Shown: in pieces, positions 11,003-20,596 of the stretch
Layout: the number at the start of each line of letters is the position of its first letter
How positions within the stretch are numbered: position 1 is the first letter of the stretch
NCBI GenBank assembly: GCA_947498325.1
Contig: CANMKE010000026.1
Location: 1 to 64,000 of the forward strand
DNA length: 64,000 bases
Direction of reading: 5' to 3'
Source of the DNA: an uncultured Persicobacter sp.
Lineage (GTDB): Bacteria > Bacteroidota > Bacteroidia > Cytophagales > Cyclobacteriaceae
Position numbers and translations under genes: made by a program
Notes under the pieces: generated by a model
What the model was told of the DNA's origin: nothing
Database searches by the model: none
What the model saw: the letters and a program-made list of their open reading frames with translations, nothing else

Positions 11003-11719
11003 ATGAAGAAATTAACAATCAAGATATTGCGCCCATTATGCCTGGCAGGTTTAATGATGGCCTGTCAGCCTGCGGTGGAGGATATGATGCAGGAAGCAAA
11101 AGTAGCACTCGACGCTGGCAATACTGCTGAGGCCAAACAATGGCTCAGCAGGGTGGTGGATCGCCAAGCCGATAATGCCACCGCATTTAATATGCGTGCG
11201 GTGGTGTATTTCCGTGAAGCTAAATATGATTCTGCCATTATGGATTGCTCGAAGGCAATTGCCATAGACCAACAGGAATACAAGGCTTATTACAATAAGG
11301 GGAATGCACAGCGGATGCTCTCGCAGTGGGCAGAGGCACTGGCCTCCTATAATCAGGCCATAAAACTGAAGCCCAACATGGTGGACCTGTACAATAACAG
11401 GGCTTTTGTGCTGGTTAAGCTGAATAACTTTGAGCAGGCACTGAAAGATTATGATTTTGCCCTCAATTTGCAACCCGAGCAGGGAACGGTGTTTTATAAC
11501 CGGGCACAGCTGCACTTGAAAATGGGCGATCAGCAGGCGGCGGAGGCCGACTTTATGCAAGCCATAAAACTGAATGCAGACAATGCCGAAGCGCACTTTT
11601 TCCTCGGCCTGATGGCCAAGCAGGCAGGAGATGATGAAAAGGCCTGTCAGTTTTGGCGTCGTGCGGCAAATTTAGGTTCTGAAGATGCCAAACAAAGCCT
11701 CGAAGCTTTTTGTAAATAG
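11003..11719 (+). CDS. TPR-repeat lipoprotein
   Basis: A periplasm-facing or surface tetratricopeptide scaffold, 238 residues. The start at 11003 (MKKLTIKILRP) gives a proper lipoprotein signal with the lipobox LMMAC (Cys21). At least five TPR units follow (for example 'AVVYFREAKYDSAIMDCSKAI', here shortened to A.VYF..AKYDSAI.DCSKAI, then AYYNKGNAQ, LYNNRAFVL, VFYNRAQLH, AHFFLGLMA). Partners are unknown; related proteins commonly assist outer-membrane or gliding machinery, but nothing nearby points to one. A hairpin terminator follows directly. Confidence 0.85.
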   Translation: MKKLTIKILRPLCLAGLMMACQPAVEDMMQEAKVALDAGNTAEAKQWLSRVVDRQADNATAFNMRAVVYFREAKYDSAIMDCSKAIAIDQQEYKAYYNKGNAQRMLSQWAEALASYNQAIKLKPNMVDLYNNRAFVLVKLNNFEQALKDYDFALNLQPEQGTVFYNRAQLHLKMGDQQAAEADFMQAIKLNADNAEAHFFLGLMAKQAGDDEKACQFWRRAANLGSEDAKQSLEAFCK

Positions 11720-11730
11720 AATAAACATTG

Positions 11731-11765
11731 AAAATGCAGGGCCTGTGGAGGCACTGCATTTTTAT
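11731..11765 (+). terminator. Terminator after the TPR lipoprotein
   Basis: AAAATGCAG pairs with CTGCATTTT around a 14-nt loop that itself can form GCCT/AGGC, followed by T residues. Confidence 0.75.
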
Positions 11766-11782
11766 CAGATAATAGGGTGATC

Positions 11783-12271
11783 ATGAATATGCTGGGATGG
11801 CTTAAGCAACGTAATGCCGACCGTTGGCGGTTTGCCACTGTAACGAATGAAGCGCAAGTGGCAAAATTGTTCAATCGGATGTATGAGGATTATATTCAGA
11901 TGTACGGACTGGAATTAGAGGGGCTGGAGCATCGGGAAGCCTCCGCTGTAAATCTTTCATCGCATTATGCCCTGGATGGCCACAACCCTGAGATGCTGTC
12001 GGCTTACTATGTGGGGATTATTCAACTGAATAAATCCGATGAAGGTATTGATGCGCACTGGCAAATTGGGCAGACGGGCAGCCCGCAGTGGGGACAGGGG
12101 CAGCTTTTCGGGGATTATTTACTGATTGATTTTCAGTATGAAGAAGAGGACGCTCCTTATGCTGGAAGGGTCGTCTATCGATGGAATGGTAAAGTATGGA
12201 TCGGCTTTTGGGCAGAACATGAAATTTATGAACTGGGCTATGAACGGCTGAGCCCTCTGCAGGAGCGTTAA
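11783..12271 (+). CDS. Hypothetical protein, 162 residues
   Basis: I do not recognise a family. The protein is acidic and rich in aromatic residues, with no signal peptide and no membrane segment, so it is probably cytoplasmic. Its C-terminal half contains several beta-strand-like stretches (DYLLIDFQY, RVVYRWNGKVWIGFW). The ATG at 11783 is taken as start; a GTG two codons earlier is possible. It follows the terminator of the TPR gene by about 20 bp, so it either depends on readthrough or has its own promoter inside that short gap. Its base composition matches neighbouring genes. Confidence 0.65.
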   Translation: MNMLGWLKQRNADRWRFATVTNEAQVAKLFNRMYEDYIQMYGLELEGLEHREASAVNLSSHYALDGHNPEMLSAYYVGIIQLNKSDEGIDAHWQIGQTGSPQWGQGQLFGDYLLIDFQYEEEDAPYAGRVVYRWNGKVWIGFWAEHEIYELGYERLSPLQER

Positions 12272-12603
12272 GCGGTGCCGTTGTGTGGGCGATTCACACA
12301 GGTTTTTTCGGTCATCGTAAATATGGCACCGTATTTTGACAACGGCAATAACGGAAACCTACCGAACAGTCTGCATTATTTTGTCTATTACTTGGTCAGA
12401 GCGGCAGGACCTGCACAACATAGGAGGAATCAGCATAAGTATTAATCTGTAAATAAATAGATCAGACAATAGCCGTGGGCTTTAGCGCCGTGTAAACCGT
12501 TCAACATTTTGTGGCGGATTTTGGCAAACCTCCGCAATTGTTTTAGTATATAGCAATGAGTAAATTGCATTAATTTTTTGACGACCAATATTGACCTTAT
12601 AAT
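12272..12603. other. Intergenic region with a weak terminator
   Basis: A TTGTGTG/CACACAG hairpin followed by TTTTTT at about 12280-12308 probably ends the upstream gene. No further gene or repeat is evident in the rest. Confidence 0.4.
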
Positions 12604-13326
12604 ATGAGAAGAAAATTACTTGACCTTTTTGGCGCCCTGATCGTGTGTTTTATGTTGCTGACCTCTTTTCAGGCACAAGCACAGCGCATCAATATTAAAG
12701 CAGGTGCCGTGTTGGGCAACAGCCTGTTGATTGATTCCGATCAGTTACGAACATTTACCGATTCAAGACTCGGCCCAATGCTTGGCGTGGGTTTTGAACA
12801 GCAGTTTTTCTCTTTTATGATATGGAATGTGAGTGTGGATTATCAGTCGCAAGGGTACCATGTCTACTATCAGAATATCAAGCAGACCTACGCCATGAAC
12901 GTGATCAATATTCCGCTAAATTATGGTTTTCGTGTGGAGGTGGCTGACGGCATGGCGGTGTCTATATATGGAGGACTCTATGGACAAATTCACCTTAATG
13001 GAACCGATACCGAAGGCAATAAACTGGTGTGGGGCGGACAGGAAGGCCATATTGAGCCCTGGGATATGGGGGTGAATGTTACTGGTGGCTTCGATATGGG
13101 GCCGATTCGTCTGGCGCTGTCCTATCAAAATGGCATGCGGGACCTGAACCATGTCGAAGGGGAGACTTTCAAACAATATAATATACAGTTCAGCCTGAGC
13201 TATTACTTCGGTATGCCGCAAAGAGATGGGCTGCCGAAAGTGTTGCGCTCCAAGCCTGGCAAGAACCGTAACCGTGACTGGACCAAGCCCAACCCGAGAA
13301 AACGAAATCAGAAAATGCATTTTTAG
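12604..13326 (+). CDS. PorT-like outer-membrane beta-barrel protein
   Basis: 240 residues with a Sec signal peptide (cleavage after SFQAQAQ, about residue 27). The mature part has alternating amphipathic strands and glycine-aromatic turns (GAVLGNSLLID, GVGFEQQFFSF, YGGLYGQIHLNG, VTGGFDMGPIRLALSYQNG, FSLSYYFG), typical of the small PorT-family barrels of Bacteroidota. The tail after the last strand is basic (KPGKNRNRDW...RKRNQK), which is unusual for a barrel that ordinarily ends at an aromatic residue; it may be periplasmic. The role is unknown. Confidence 0.75.
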   Translation: MRRKLLDLFGALIVCFMLLTSFQAQAQRINIKAGAVLGNSLLIDSDQLRTFTDSRLGPMLGVGFEQQFFSFMIWNVSVDYQSQGYHVYYQNIKQTYAMNVINIPLNYGFRVEVADGMAVSIYGGLYGQIHLNGTDTEGNKLVWGGQEGHIEPWDMGVNVTGGFDMGPIRLALSYQNGMRDLNHVEGETFKQYNIQFSLSYYFGMPQRDGLPKVLRSKPGKNRNRDWTKPNPRKRNQKMHF

Positions 13327-13357
13327 CCTTGGGGTGGTTCGTAAATTCATTTTTCCT

Positions 13358-13365
13358 TACCTTTG
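13358..13365 (+). promoter_or_regulatory. -7 element of thyA
   Basis: TACCTTTG matches TAnnTTTG, 41 bp before the thyA start. No good -33 box at standard spacing. Confidence 0.4.
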
Positions 13366-13406
13366 GGTGTTAAAAAAGAAAATCACGCACAACATATCAT
13401 ATCATC

Positions 13407-14201
13407 ATGAAGCAATATCTTGACCTGATGCAAGACATCCTGGAGAATGGCACTAAAAAAGAAGACCGTACAGGAACAGGGACAATCTCAGTATTTGGGC
13501 GCCAAATGCGCTTTAATCTTGCAGAAGGATTTCCTTTGCTGACCACCAAAAAGGTGCACTTGCGATCCATTATTCATGAGTTGCTGTGGTTTCTTAAAGG
13601 TGATACCAATATTGCTTACCTGAAGGAAAACAAGGTGCGTATCTGGGATGAGTGGGCTGATGAAGAGGGGAACCTCGGACCTGTATATGGCGCTCAGTGG
13701 CGTTCATGGGCCACAGCAGATGGTCGTACCATCGATCAGATTGCTGAAGTGCTCGAGCAAATTAAGCACAATCCAGATTCCCGACGCATGATCGTGAATG
13801 CCTGGAATGTTGGGGAGATTGATAAGATGGCCTTGCCTCCTTGTCATACCATGTTTCAGTTTTATGTTGCTGACGGTAAACTTTCCTGCCAGTTGTATCA
13901 GCGTTCGGCGGATTTTTTCCTCGGCGTACCATTTAACATTGCATCCTATGCCTTACTGACGATGATGATGGCTCAGGTTTGTGAGCTCGAGTTGGGCGAG
14001 TTTGTTCACACTTTCGGCGATACCCATTTATATACCAATCATCTTGAGCAGACGGAACTTCAGTTGAGTCGTGAGCCACGTGCTTTACCCCAAATGAAAA
14101 TCAATCCTGAGGTTAAAAATCTTTTCGATTTTACAATTGATGATTTCGAGTTGGTGAACTACGATCCGCACCCACATATTAAAGCAGCCGTTTCTGTTTA
14201 A
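13407..14201 (+). CDS. thyA: Thymidylate synthase
   Basis: Converts dUMP and 5,10-methylenetetrahydrofolate to dTMP and dihydrofolate. The nucleophile is Cys146 in [11 protein letters not shown]. Other signatures are [11 protein letters not shown] near the N-terminus, [23 protein letters not shown] (quoted here only in part: [17 protein letters not shown]) and the dUMP-binding [12 protein letters not shown]. The length of 264 residues and the position of the active Cys equal those of the E. coli enzyme. No dihydrofolate reductase gene follows, unlike in many genomes. Confidence 0.97.
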   Translation: MKQYLDLMQDILENGTKKEDRTGTGTISVFGRQMRFNLAEGFPLLTTKKVHLRSIIHELLWFLKGDTNIAYLKENKVRIWDEWADEEGNLGPVYGAQWRSWATADGRTIDQIAEVLEQIKHNPDSRRMIVNAWNVGEIDKMALPPCHTMFQFYVADGKLSCQLYQRSADFFLGVPFNIASYALLTMMMAQVCELELGEFVHTFGDTHLYTNHLEQTELQLSREPRALPQMKINPEVKNLFDFTIDDFELVNYDPHPHIKAAVSV

Positions 14202-14315
14202 TCAACAACATGTTGAATCTGCATGAATCGGACAATCACGGTTCATTTCGCCAATTTGGCGGCAAGCAACGATCAATACATTATAATAAGTGTAGCTTCA
14301 GCATACACTGACCAT

Positions 14316-14353
14316 AAAAGGGCAAGACGTTCAGAGCGGTGTTGCCCTTTTTC
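14316..14353 (+). terminator. Terminator downstream of thyA
   Basis: AAAAGGGCAA and TTGCCCTTTTT form a 10-bp stem with a 16-nt loop and a T-tract, 115 bp after the stop codon. Confidence 0.7.
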
Positions 14354-15032
14354 TGTATAAATCAATTGATGCCATGATCAACACCCGTAGGAAGGTCATG
14401 TAAACCCGACTATCTGATTTTTGTAAAAATAGGATCTGAAAAGTGCTGTTTTTAATGGTGTCAATATTTTGTGCACCCCCATTATATCTTGTAGGCTGCC
14501 AAAAGTCGGAGGTTTGCAGCCTTGCCAAAGCCATTTTTTCACGAAAAATGGAAACCGCGCAACCGATTGTTAGTGGTCAAATGATGTTTCAACGCCATTT
14601 TTCCATGGAAAGGAATGATTTGAGCCCATTTTAGTGGCCTGTGTCATTGTTGTTCGCACGAACAAAAAGCGGACAATAAAAATTGATGTTTTAGTGCGAA
14701 ATATAAAAACTTTCAGCTAATGCAAAAGATATCAAGGCTTGTTTATTGTCTTTTAAAATGATATTTATGTATCATTTAAACTTAAGTATGTTCCTTAGAA
14801 ACAATTTTTGTCCATTTCAATTTAATCTAAGGTGCTAAGAGGTTAGTGGGTCAAAAAAAGCCGATTTGGCGATTTGTTCAAATTATGCGAATTGCTTAAA
14901 AATAGAAGTGTATAAATCGTTTTGTGATAAATTACATGCTGAAAACAGGTCGGTATTTGAAGTTGTCGCAAAGACTCAAGCGCTTGGCTTTTTTTGATGA
15001 TACGTATCATGTATCCACTACTGCTTAATCCC
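14354..15032. other. Long palindrome-rich leader region before pyruvate kinase
   Basis: About 680 bp without a convincing gene. It holds several inverted repeats: CCATTTTT/AAAAATGG (14531-14551), TTTCCATGGAAA (14600-14611), ATGATA/TATCAT with a 6-bp spacer (14758-14775) and the perfect 14-mer ATGATACGTATCAT (14997-15010). The last two share half-sites, as expected for two operators of one regulator. Confidence 0.5.
14997..15010. promoter_or_regulatory. Candidate operator upstream of pyruvate kinase
   Basis: ATGATACGTATCAT is a perfect 14-bp palindrome ending 22 bp before the -7 element of the pyk promoter, where an activator or repressor would sit over the -33 region. A related inverted repeat lies at 14758-14775. 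Confidence 0.45.
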
Positions 15033-15040
15033 TACATTTG
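15033..15040 (+). promoter_or_regulatory. -7 element of pyk
   Basis: TACATTTG matches TAnnTTTG. It places the transcription start near 15047, after the ATG at 15042, which favours 15069 as the real start codon. There is no -33 TTTG at the usual distance. Confidence 0.5.
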
Positions 15041-15068
15041 AATGCAAATAAAAAAACGAAATAATAAG

Positions 15069-16511
15069 ATGTCCATTTCCACTAAGCGTACGAAAATCGT
15101 GGCAACTGTTGGCCCAGCCAGCAGTACCAAAGAAATGTTATTGCAGTTTGCAATTGCAGGTGTTAACATTATGCGATTGAACTTTTCTCACGGAACTCAT
15201 GAAGACCACCTGAAGGTGATCAACACGATCCGCGAAATTAACAAAGAGTTCGATTTTAACATCACGATTCTTCAGGATTTGCAGGGGCCAAAAATCCGTG
15301 TAGGTCAGGTGAAGGATAATGGTCAGCAGATCGTTGCAGGTCAGCCATTGATCATTACGACTAAAGAATGCGAGGGTACGTCTGAAAAAGTATCTACTGT
15401 TTACCAAAACTTTGCAAACGATGTAAAGGTAGGCGAAAAAATCTTGATTGATGATGGTCGTTTACAGTTGGTTGTGAAGCGTATTGAAGCGGATGAAGTT
15501 CATACGGAAGTATTGGTAGGTGGTTTGTTGAAATCACGTAAAGGAATTAACCTTCCTGATACAAATATCTCGGAGTCAGCATTGACGAAGAAAGACTTGA
15601 TTGATTTGGAATTCGGTCTGAAACATGAAGTAGATGTGATTGCACTTTCTTTTGTGCGCACGGCTGCTGATGTAGAATTCTTGCGTACTAAAATTAATGA
15701 TGCTGGAAAAAAATGCCGTATCATTTCTAAAATTGAGCGCCCTGAAGCATTGGTACATATCGATTCGATCATCAAAGCATCAGACGCAATCATGGTAGCA
15801 CGTGGTGACCTCGGAATTGAAACCAACGCTGCTGAAGTGCCATTGGTACAAAAATCAATCATCAAAAAATGTCACGAGAAGGCGCGTCCAGTAGTTGTTG
15901 CGACCCAAATGTTGGAGTCGATGGTGAAAAACCCAATCGCTACACGTGCTGAAACCAACGATGTTGCTACGGCAGTATTTGATGGTGCAGATGGCGTAAT
16001 GCTTTCAGAAGAGTCTGCTGCTGGTCAGTATCCTTTGGATGCAGTAAAAGTGATGGCTGATATTTGCCGCACTGTAGAGCAGTCTTCTCAGTATGAGTAT
16101 GACCGTACTTACCCTTCTACGCCAGAGTCTCCATACTTCATGTCTAAAGAAGTGGTAAGATCAGGTACGCAGTTGGCTTCTTCAATTAACGCAAAGGCGA
16201 TCATCGGTAGTACAACTTCAGGTTTTACAGCGACAAACCTTGCGAAATACCGTCCAAAAGCCAAAATCTTTGTGTTCACCAACGACAAAGCAGTCTTGAC
16301 ACAATTGAACTTGGTTTGGGGTGTTCAGCCATTCTTGTTACCAAAAACATTCACTTCATCATTGGCATTGCATGCGCACACTGAAAAAGTGTTGATGAAC
16401 GAAGATGCCCTTCGTGAGAACGATATTGTTGTACATGTTTCTTCTTTCCCAATGGACGGAGAGCGCCGTACAAACATGATTAAATGTTCAAAAATTGAGG
16501 CTGCAAAATAA
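15069..16511 (+). CDS. pyk: Pyruvate kinase
   Basis: Converts phosphoenolpyruvate and ADP to pyruvate and ATP, the last step of glycolysis. The start is set at 15069 (MSISTKRTKIVATVGPAS), giving 480 residues; nine more codons are open upstream to 15042. Motifs include KIVATVGPAS and NIMRLNFSHG at the N-terminus, LQDLQGPKIRVG, the active-site block IISKIERPEAL, IMVARGDLGIE, and ATQMLESM. The C-terminal allosteric domain is present, so this is a full-length bacterial enzyme. The upstream palindromes hint at transcriptional control. Confidence 0.97.
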   Translation: MSISTKRTKIVATVGPASSTKEMLLQFAIAGVNIMRLNFSHGTHEDHLKVINTIREINKEFDFNITILQDLQGPKIRVGQVKDNGQQIVAGQPLIITTKECEGTSEKVSTVYQNFANDVKVGEKILIDDGRLQLVVKRIEADEVHTEVLVGGLLKSRKGINLPDTNISESALTKKDLIDLEFGLKHEVDVIALSFVRTAADVEFLRTKINDAGKKCRIISKIERPEALVHIDSIIKASDAIMVARGDLGIETNAAEVPLVQKSIIKKCHEKARPVVVATQMLESMVKNPIATRAETNDVATAVFDGADGVMLSEESAAGQYPLDAVKVMADICRTVEQSSQYEYDRTYPSTPESPYFMSKEVVRSGTQLASSINAKAIIGSTTSGFTATNLAKYRPKAKIFVFTNDKAVLTQLNLVWGVQPFLLPKTFTSSLALHAHTEKVLMNEDALRENDIVVHVSSFPMDGERRTNMIKCSKIEAAK

Positions 16512-16555
16512 GACTCAAGTGAGTTAATCATAGGCAGTTTAATCTGTCAATCTTG

Positions 16556-16589
16556 AAAAGGGAGTTCAGCAATGGACTCCCTTTTTTTG
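16556..16589 (+). terminator. Terminator of pyk
   Basis: AAAGGGAGT pairs with ACTCCCTTT around a 10-nt loop, followed by seven T residues, 45 bp after the stop codon. Confidence 0.9.
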
Positions 16590-16759
16590 TTGTGCGCCGT
16601 GCATGGCGATGAACTAATGGCGTGATCAATATTTACCGCGCAATTTTTTATTGTCCACAGATTATTGAGATCAAAAGGATTTTATAGGTAGTTCCTTTTA
16701 ATCTCATCATCCCATTCATCTGGAGATAAATTATCGCGCAGAATTTAAGGGTTGCTCCG

Positions 16760-18700
16760 CTAATCGGTGTAAGTCCGTACAGGGAGCAGCTTCAGCGCAT
16801 CCATCACCTCATGAAAAGGCAGGCCTTCCAACTTACCAAAACCTGCATCCTGCCGATTGCGCAAACGGCTAAAGCGTGGCATGGTGATGCCCAACAAAAA
16901 CTTGGCGAGCAGTCGCGGAGAGAGTGGTGCTTTGTAACACGCTTCGGCGGCATCCCGCATCGCTTCCAAGTCGAAATCTGCAAGTTGCTGCTCGTTGGTT
17001 GTTTTCGGGAATTGTGTGGCTGCGTGGTCGAGACAGTAGGAGCAATGACCACAGGCTTCCCAATGGGGTGCTTCACCAAAATAGGTCGATAACTTACGGC
17101 TCAGGCAACCATCACGCTCAAAGAAATTAATCATCGCCTCGAGGCGCTGGAGCTCACCTTGCTCTTTATGCAGAAATAGCGTGGCAAATTTCTCCGTCAA
17201 TATCTCAACTGCTTGTGCATCCGGCTGTACATGATAAACCTCAGTGAGATTTTTCGTTTCGAGGATGATGTGTTTTTTCTCATGGAAATAATCCAAGGCG
17301 GTGATGATGCGCTCTCGTGTGGCTTGCGGATATTGCTCTTGAATATTTTCAAAATTGATGGTCATCCACGTGACTGCCATTTGGCTGTAGTTGAAGATGG
17401 CACGCACAAATTCACGTTTTTCCCCTTCGGGCATCATGGAGATGACTTTTTCTTGTTCCGTCTCAAATTTCACCCGATACTCCGCAAAGTAGCTGTGCGA
17501 TGGCGTGATAATGCCTTCACTTTCCAAATAGACCAACAAAGTTTTGAGCGGCGCCTGACGAATATTGGCATCGTAGCTCATGCGGTAGAGCTGAAATTCC
17601 CACTGCCCTTCGGCTTGTGCCAAATCGTTGAGTACATGCGCAATCGCATCCGCTTCGGGGGTATCGCCATAGACAAAATTCTCGAGCGTTTGTTTGGCAC
17701 TCAGGTCGGCCATGCAGACACAATTTGCCGGCTGCCCGTCACGACCCGCTCGACCAATCTCTTGCGAATAATTTTCAATCGACTTCGGCAGGTCGTAATG
17801 TACCACGTGGCGGATATTGGCTTTGTCGATCCCCATACCAAAAGCGATCGTAGCGACAATAATGTCGTGCGTACCAAGCATGAAATCCTGCTGAATTGTT
17901 CGGCGATCGTCCGACGACATGCCCCCGTGATAGGCCACCGCACTGAGCCCCTGTGTTTGCAACGCTTGCGCAATTTCCATGGCCGTCTTTTGTAGGGTAA
18001 CATAGACAATACCCGCCTCTTTTGGATAGTGCTGGAAGTATTTGACCAGCTTATCAAGACGCTCACTGCTATCGAACGGCTTGATAAAAAGCTTTAGATT
18101 TTTACGATAAAATCCCGTAACAGTGAAGTTGTTGATCGGCATTTCAAACTTTCGGGCCATATCTTCAACAACATTTGGTGCAGCGGTTGCCGTCAGTAGC
18201 AACACCTGCGGAAAGTTGAACGCACGGCGGTAATCGGGCAGCTTCATGTAGTCGGGGCGGAAATTGTGGCCCCACTCTGAGATACAGTGCGCCTCGTCCA
18301 CCACCAAAAGTGAAAGTTGTAGCTGTTGCAGAAATTTGCGGAAGCGTTCGTTTTTGAAGCGTTCCACGGAGATAAACAGTATTTTGTACTTGCCGGCCTT
18401 CAAGTCAGTAGTGATTTGCCGTGCCTCATCGGGGCTGAGGGTTGAGTCGATGCGAGTAGCCGCAATCCCTTTGCTGTGCAGAAATTTCAATTGATCCTGA
18501 ATCAAGGCCAATAGCGGGGAGACCACCACCGTCAGGTGCGGCAGTAGCACCGCCGGCAATTGGTAGCAGAGCGACTTGCCCGATCCGGTCGGGAAGATGG
18601 CTCCCGCCGATTCTCCTTGCATGATATGGTTGATCGTAGCCTCCTGACCTTCCCGGAAGGTGTCGAAGCCGAAGTGTTTTTGCAGTGCTTGATGGAGCAT
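16760..18700 (-). CDS. recQ: RecQ-family ATP-dependent DNA helicase
   Basis: A 3'-5' superfamily 2 helicase of 646 residues. Motif I is PTGSGKS (Lys42), motif II is DEAH (135-138), and motif VI is EIGRAGRDGQP. The 'HCISEWGHNFRPDY' aromatic-rich loop is diagnostic for RecQ. A zinc site is built from C-x(n)-CGHCSYC in the RQC region. The C-terminal end (SPRLLAKFLLGI...RLRNRQDAGFGKLEGLPF) is a helical domain different from a classical HRDC, so this looks like the shorter 'RecQ-like' paralogue common in Bacteroidota. It is convergent with pyk; no operon partner is seen. Confidence 0.93.
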   Translation of the reverse strand: MLHQALQKHFGFDTFREGQEATINHIMQGESAGAIFPTGSGKSLCYQLPAVLLPHLTVVVSPLLALIQDQLKFLHSKGIAATRIDSTLSPDEARQITTDLKAGKYKILFISVERFKNERFRKFLQQLQLSLLVVDEAHCISEWGHNFRPDYMKLPDYRRAFNFPQVLLLTATAAPNVVEDMARKFEMPINNFTVTGFYRKNLKLFIKPFDSSERLDKLVKYFQHYPKEAGIVYVTLQKTAMEIAQALQTQGLSAVAYHGGMSSDDRRTIQQDFMLGTHDIIVATIAFGMGIDKANIRHVVHYDLPKSIENYSQEIGRAGRDGQPANCVCMADLSAKQTLENFVYGDTPEADAIAHVLNDLAQAEGQWEFQLYRMSYDANIRQAPLKTLLVYLESEGIITPSHSYFAEYRVKFETEQEKVISMMPEGEKREFVRAIFNYSQMAVTWMTINFENIQEQYPQATRERIITALDYFHEKKHIILETKNLTEVYHVQPDAQAVEILTEKFATLFLHKEQGELQRLEAMINFFERDGCLSRKLSTYFGEAPHWEACGHCSYCLDHAATQFPKTTNEQQLADFDLEAMRDAAEACYKAPLSPRLLAKFLLGITMPRFSRLRNRQDAGFGKLEGLPFHEVMDALKLLPVRTYTD

Positions 18701-18940
18701 ATGTTGGGGATTTATTCTTAGAATTCCAATTTACGAAAAATTGAAGATTTTGGTATTGGAATATTCGATTTGCGATGTTTGATGAGTGAAGGGCTCAACC
18801 CATTTCAATGCGTTTTTGTATTGATAGCCCATTGCTTCAGCTGTGGGTGATAGGATACGACGGGTCCACGATTTTCACCTCTAAATAATGAAAATATTCT
18901 CAATTGGCCTTAACTTGCGAAAAATAAGCGATTAAGGTTC

Positions 18941-20143
18941 ATGGAATTGACGAATCAAGAAATATTTTATCAGCACCAAGCGCAAACTTCTCCCTACCCT
19001 TTAGGTATCGAGATTGAGCGTGCTGAAGGCGTGTTTATGTACGATACTGAGGGGAAGGCCTATATGGATTTGATCTCGGGTATTGCGGTGAATAATTTGG
19101 GGCATAGTCATCCACGGGTGATTAAAGCGGTGAAGGATCAGGTGGACAAATACCTGTTTGTGATGGTCTATGGTGAAATGGTGCAGAAGCCACAAATCGA
19201 ATTGACCAAAAGCCTGTTGTCTGTTTTGCCCGAACAGCTGAATTGTACCTATTTTGTAAACTCGGGTACAGAAGCCAATGAGGCGGCGCTGAAGCTGGCC
19301 AAAAGATATACGGGGCGCACGGAACTCGTGAGTTTCAACCGTTCCTACCACGGGAATACGCATGGCTCATTGAGTGTGTCGGGGAATGAGGTGAAGAAGA
19401 ATGCTTTCCGTCCGTTGTTGCCGGATGTACGTTTTATCGACTTCAATGTGGAGGAAGATTTGAAGCAGATTACCGAGCGTACGGCCGGGGTGATTGTTGA
19501 ACCGATTCAAGGCGATGCCGGTGTTCGGATTCCTTCAGTAAATTATATGAGAGCCCTCCGTAAGCGATGTGATGAGGTCGGTGCGATACTGATTTTTGAT
19601 GAAATTCAGACGGGCTTCGGACGCACGGGGAAATTCTTTGCTTTTGAGCATTTCGGCGTCGTGCCCGATGTGCTGACCATGGCTAAAGGCATGGCCGGCG
19701 GTATGGCGATGGGCTGTTTTGTGGCGAATCAAAAGTTGATGAAAACCCTTAGTCATGATCCAATCTTGGGGCATATTACTACTTTTGGCGGGCATCCTGT
19801 ATGTTGTGCGGCGGCCAATGCTGTTGTGGAAACCCTGAAAGAAGAACCGCTGATTGCAGCGGCTGAAGGCAAAGGGCAATTAATTGAAGACCTGCTGAAT
19901 ACGCACCCTGCGGTGAAGGAAATCCGCAGAAAAGGACTGATGTTTGCCATTGATATGGACAGTTTTGAGTTGGTTAATCGGGTGGTAACCAAATGCATTG
20001 AAAGAGGTGTAATTACCTATTGGTTTCTTTCTACGCCATACGCATTCCGCATTGCACCTCCTTTGGTAATTTCTGAAGAAGAAATTCGACAGGCCTGTGC
20101 CACGATCTTGCAAGTCATTGAAGAGGAGTATCAGAAAGAATAA
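18941..20143 (+). CDS. Class III aminotransferase (acetylornithine/4-aminobutyrate type)
   Basis: A PLP-dependent fold-type I enzyme of 400 residues. The Schiff-base lysine is Lys249 in [34 protein letters not shown] carries the PLP-binding Asp, and [17 protein letters not shown] is the phosphate-binding loop. The family covers acetylornithine, ornithine, succinylornithine and 4-aminobutyrate aminotransferases. No arginine or GABA pathway gene is nearby, so the substrate is left open. The C-terminus [14 protein letters not shown] is the usual class III ending. A strong terminator follows. Confidence 0.9.
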   Translation: MELTNQEIFYQHQAQTSPYPLGIEIERAEGVFMYDTEGKAYMDLISGIAVNNLGHSHPRVIKAVKDQVDKYLFVMVYGEMVQKPQIELTKSLLSVLPEQLNCTYFVNSGTEANEAALKLAKRYTGRTELVSFNRSYHGNTHGSLSVSGNEVKKNAFRPLLPDVRFIDFNVEEDLKQITERTAGVIVEPIQGDAGVRIPSVNYMRALRKRCDEVGAILIFDEIQTGFGRTGKFFAFEHFGVVPDVLTMAKGMAGGMAMGCFVANQKLMKTLSHDPILGHITTFGGHPVCCAAANAVVETLKEEPLIAAAEGKGQLIEDLLNTHPAVKEIRRKGLMFAIDMDSFELVNRVVTKCIERGVITYWFLSTPYAFRIAPPLVISEEEIRQACATILQVIEEEYQKE

Positions 20144-20200
20144 TCGATATCGTTGGTTTTTCTTTAAAACCATGGATAAAGTATTGAGGAATTAACTTTG

Positions 20201-20235
20201 AAAGCCTGATTTATAATGTATAAATCAGGCTTTTT
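20201..20235 (+). terminator. Terminator after the aminotransferase
   Basis: AAAGCCTGATTTA and TAAATCAGGCTTT form a perfect 13-bp stem with a 7-nt loop and a T-tract. Confidence 0.92.
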
Positions 20236-20596
20236 AATTTTTTATTGGGGTGTGGGTTTTTCGTGATTCGTGGGGGTAAAGCGAACCTCTCGAAAGGTGT
20301 TGCGGTACTGCATGAAGGGGCGCGTAAGTCTGACGCTTATCGAATAAGTGTTTATCATTGCTATTTTTATCATTACCGAAAACTTCAAATATATATCGAG
20401 TTTCCTTTTTTCTTTTAGCTGTTGGCCAAAGTCCCTGTGGTATGATGTTGGCTATATATTGCTTTAAAAAGATCATGAAAGAATTTTTTAAGGTCTTTTT
20501 TATTTTGAGTAGGGGTAAACCTACACCTGCTGCTCTTATCACTGTGGGGCTTAATGTCAAGCCTTTATCCGTGAAGAAGAAAAATCGAATTCAAGT
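20236..20596. other. Intergenic region without recognised features
   Basis: About 360 bp. Short open frames are present but none has a family signature. I see no repeat or clear promoter. Confidence 0.4.

Noticed and set aside
17213-17995. 260-codon plus-strand frame inside recQ
   Set aside because: Antisense to conserved helicase motifs; such frames arise from codon bias.
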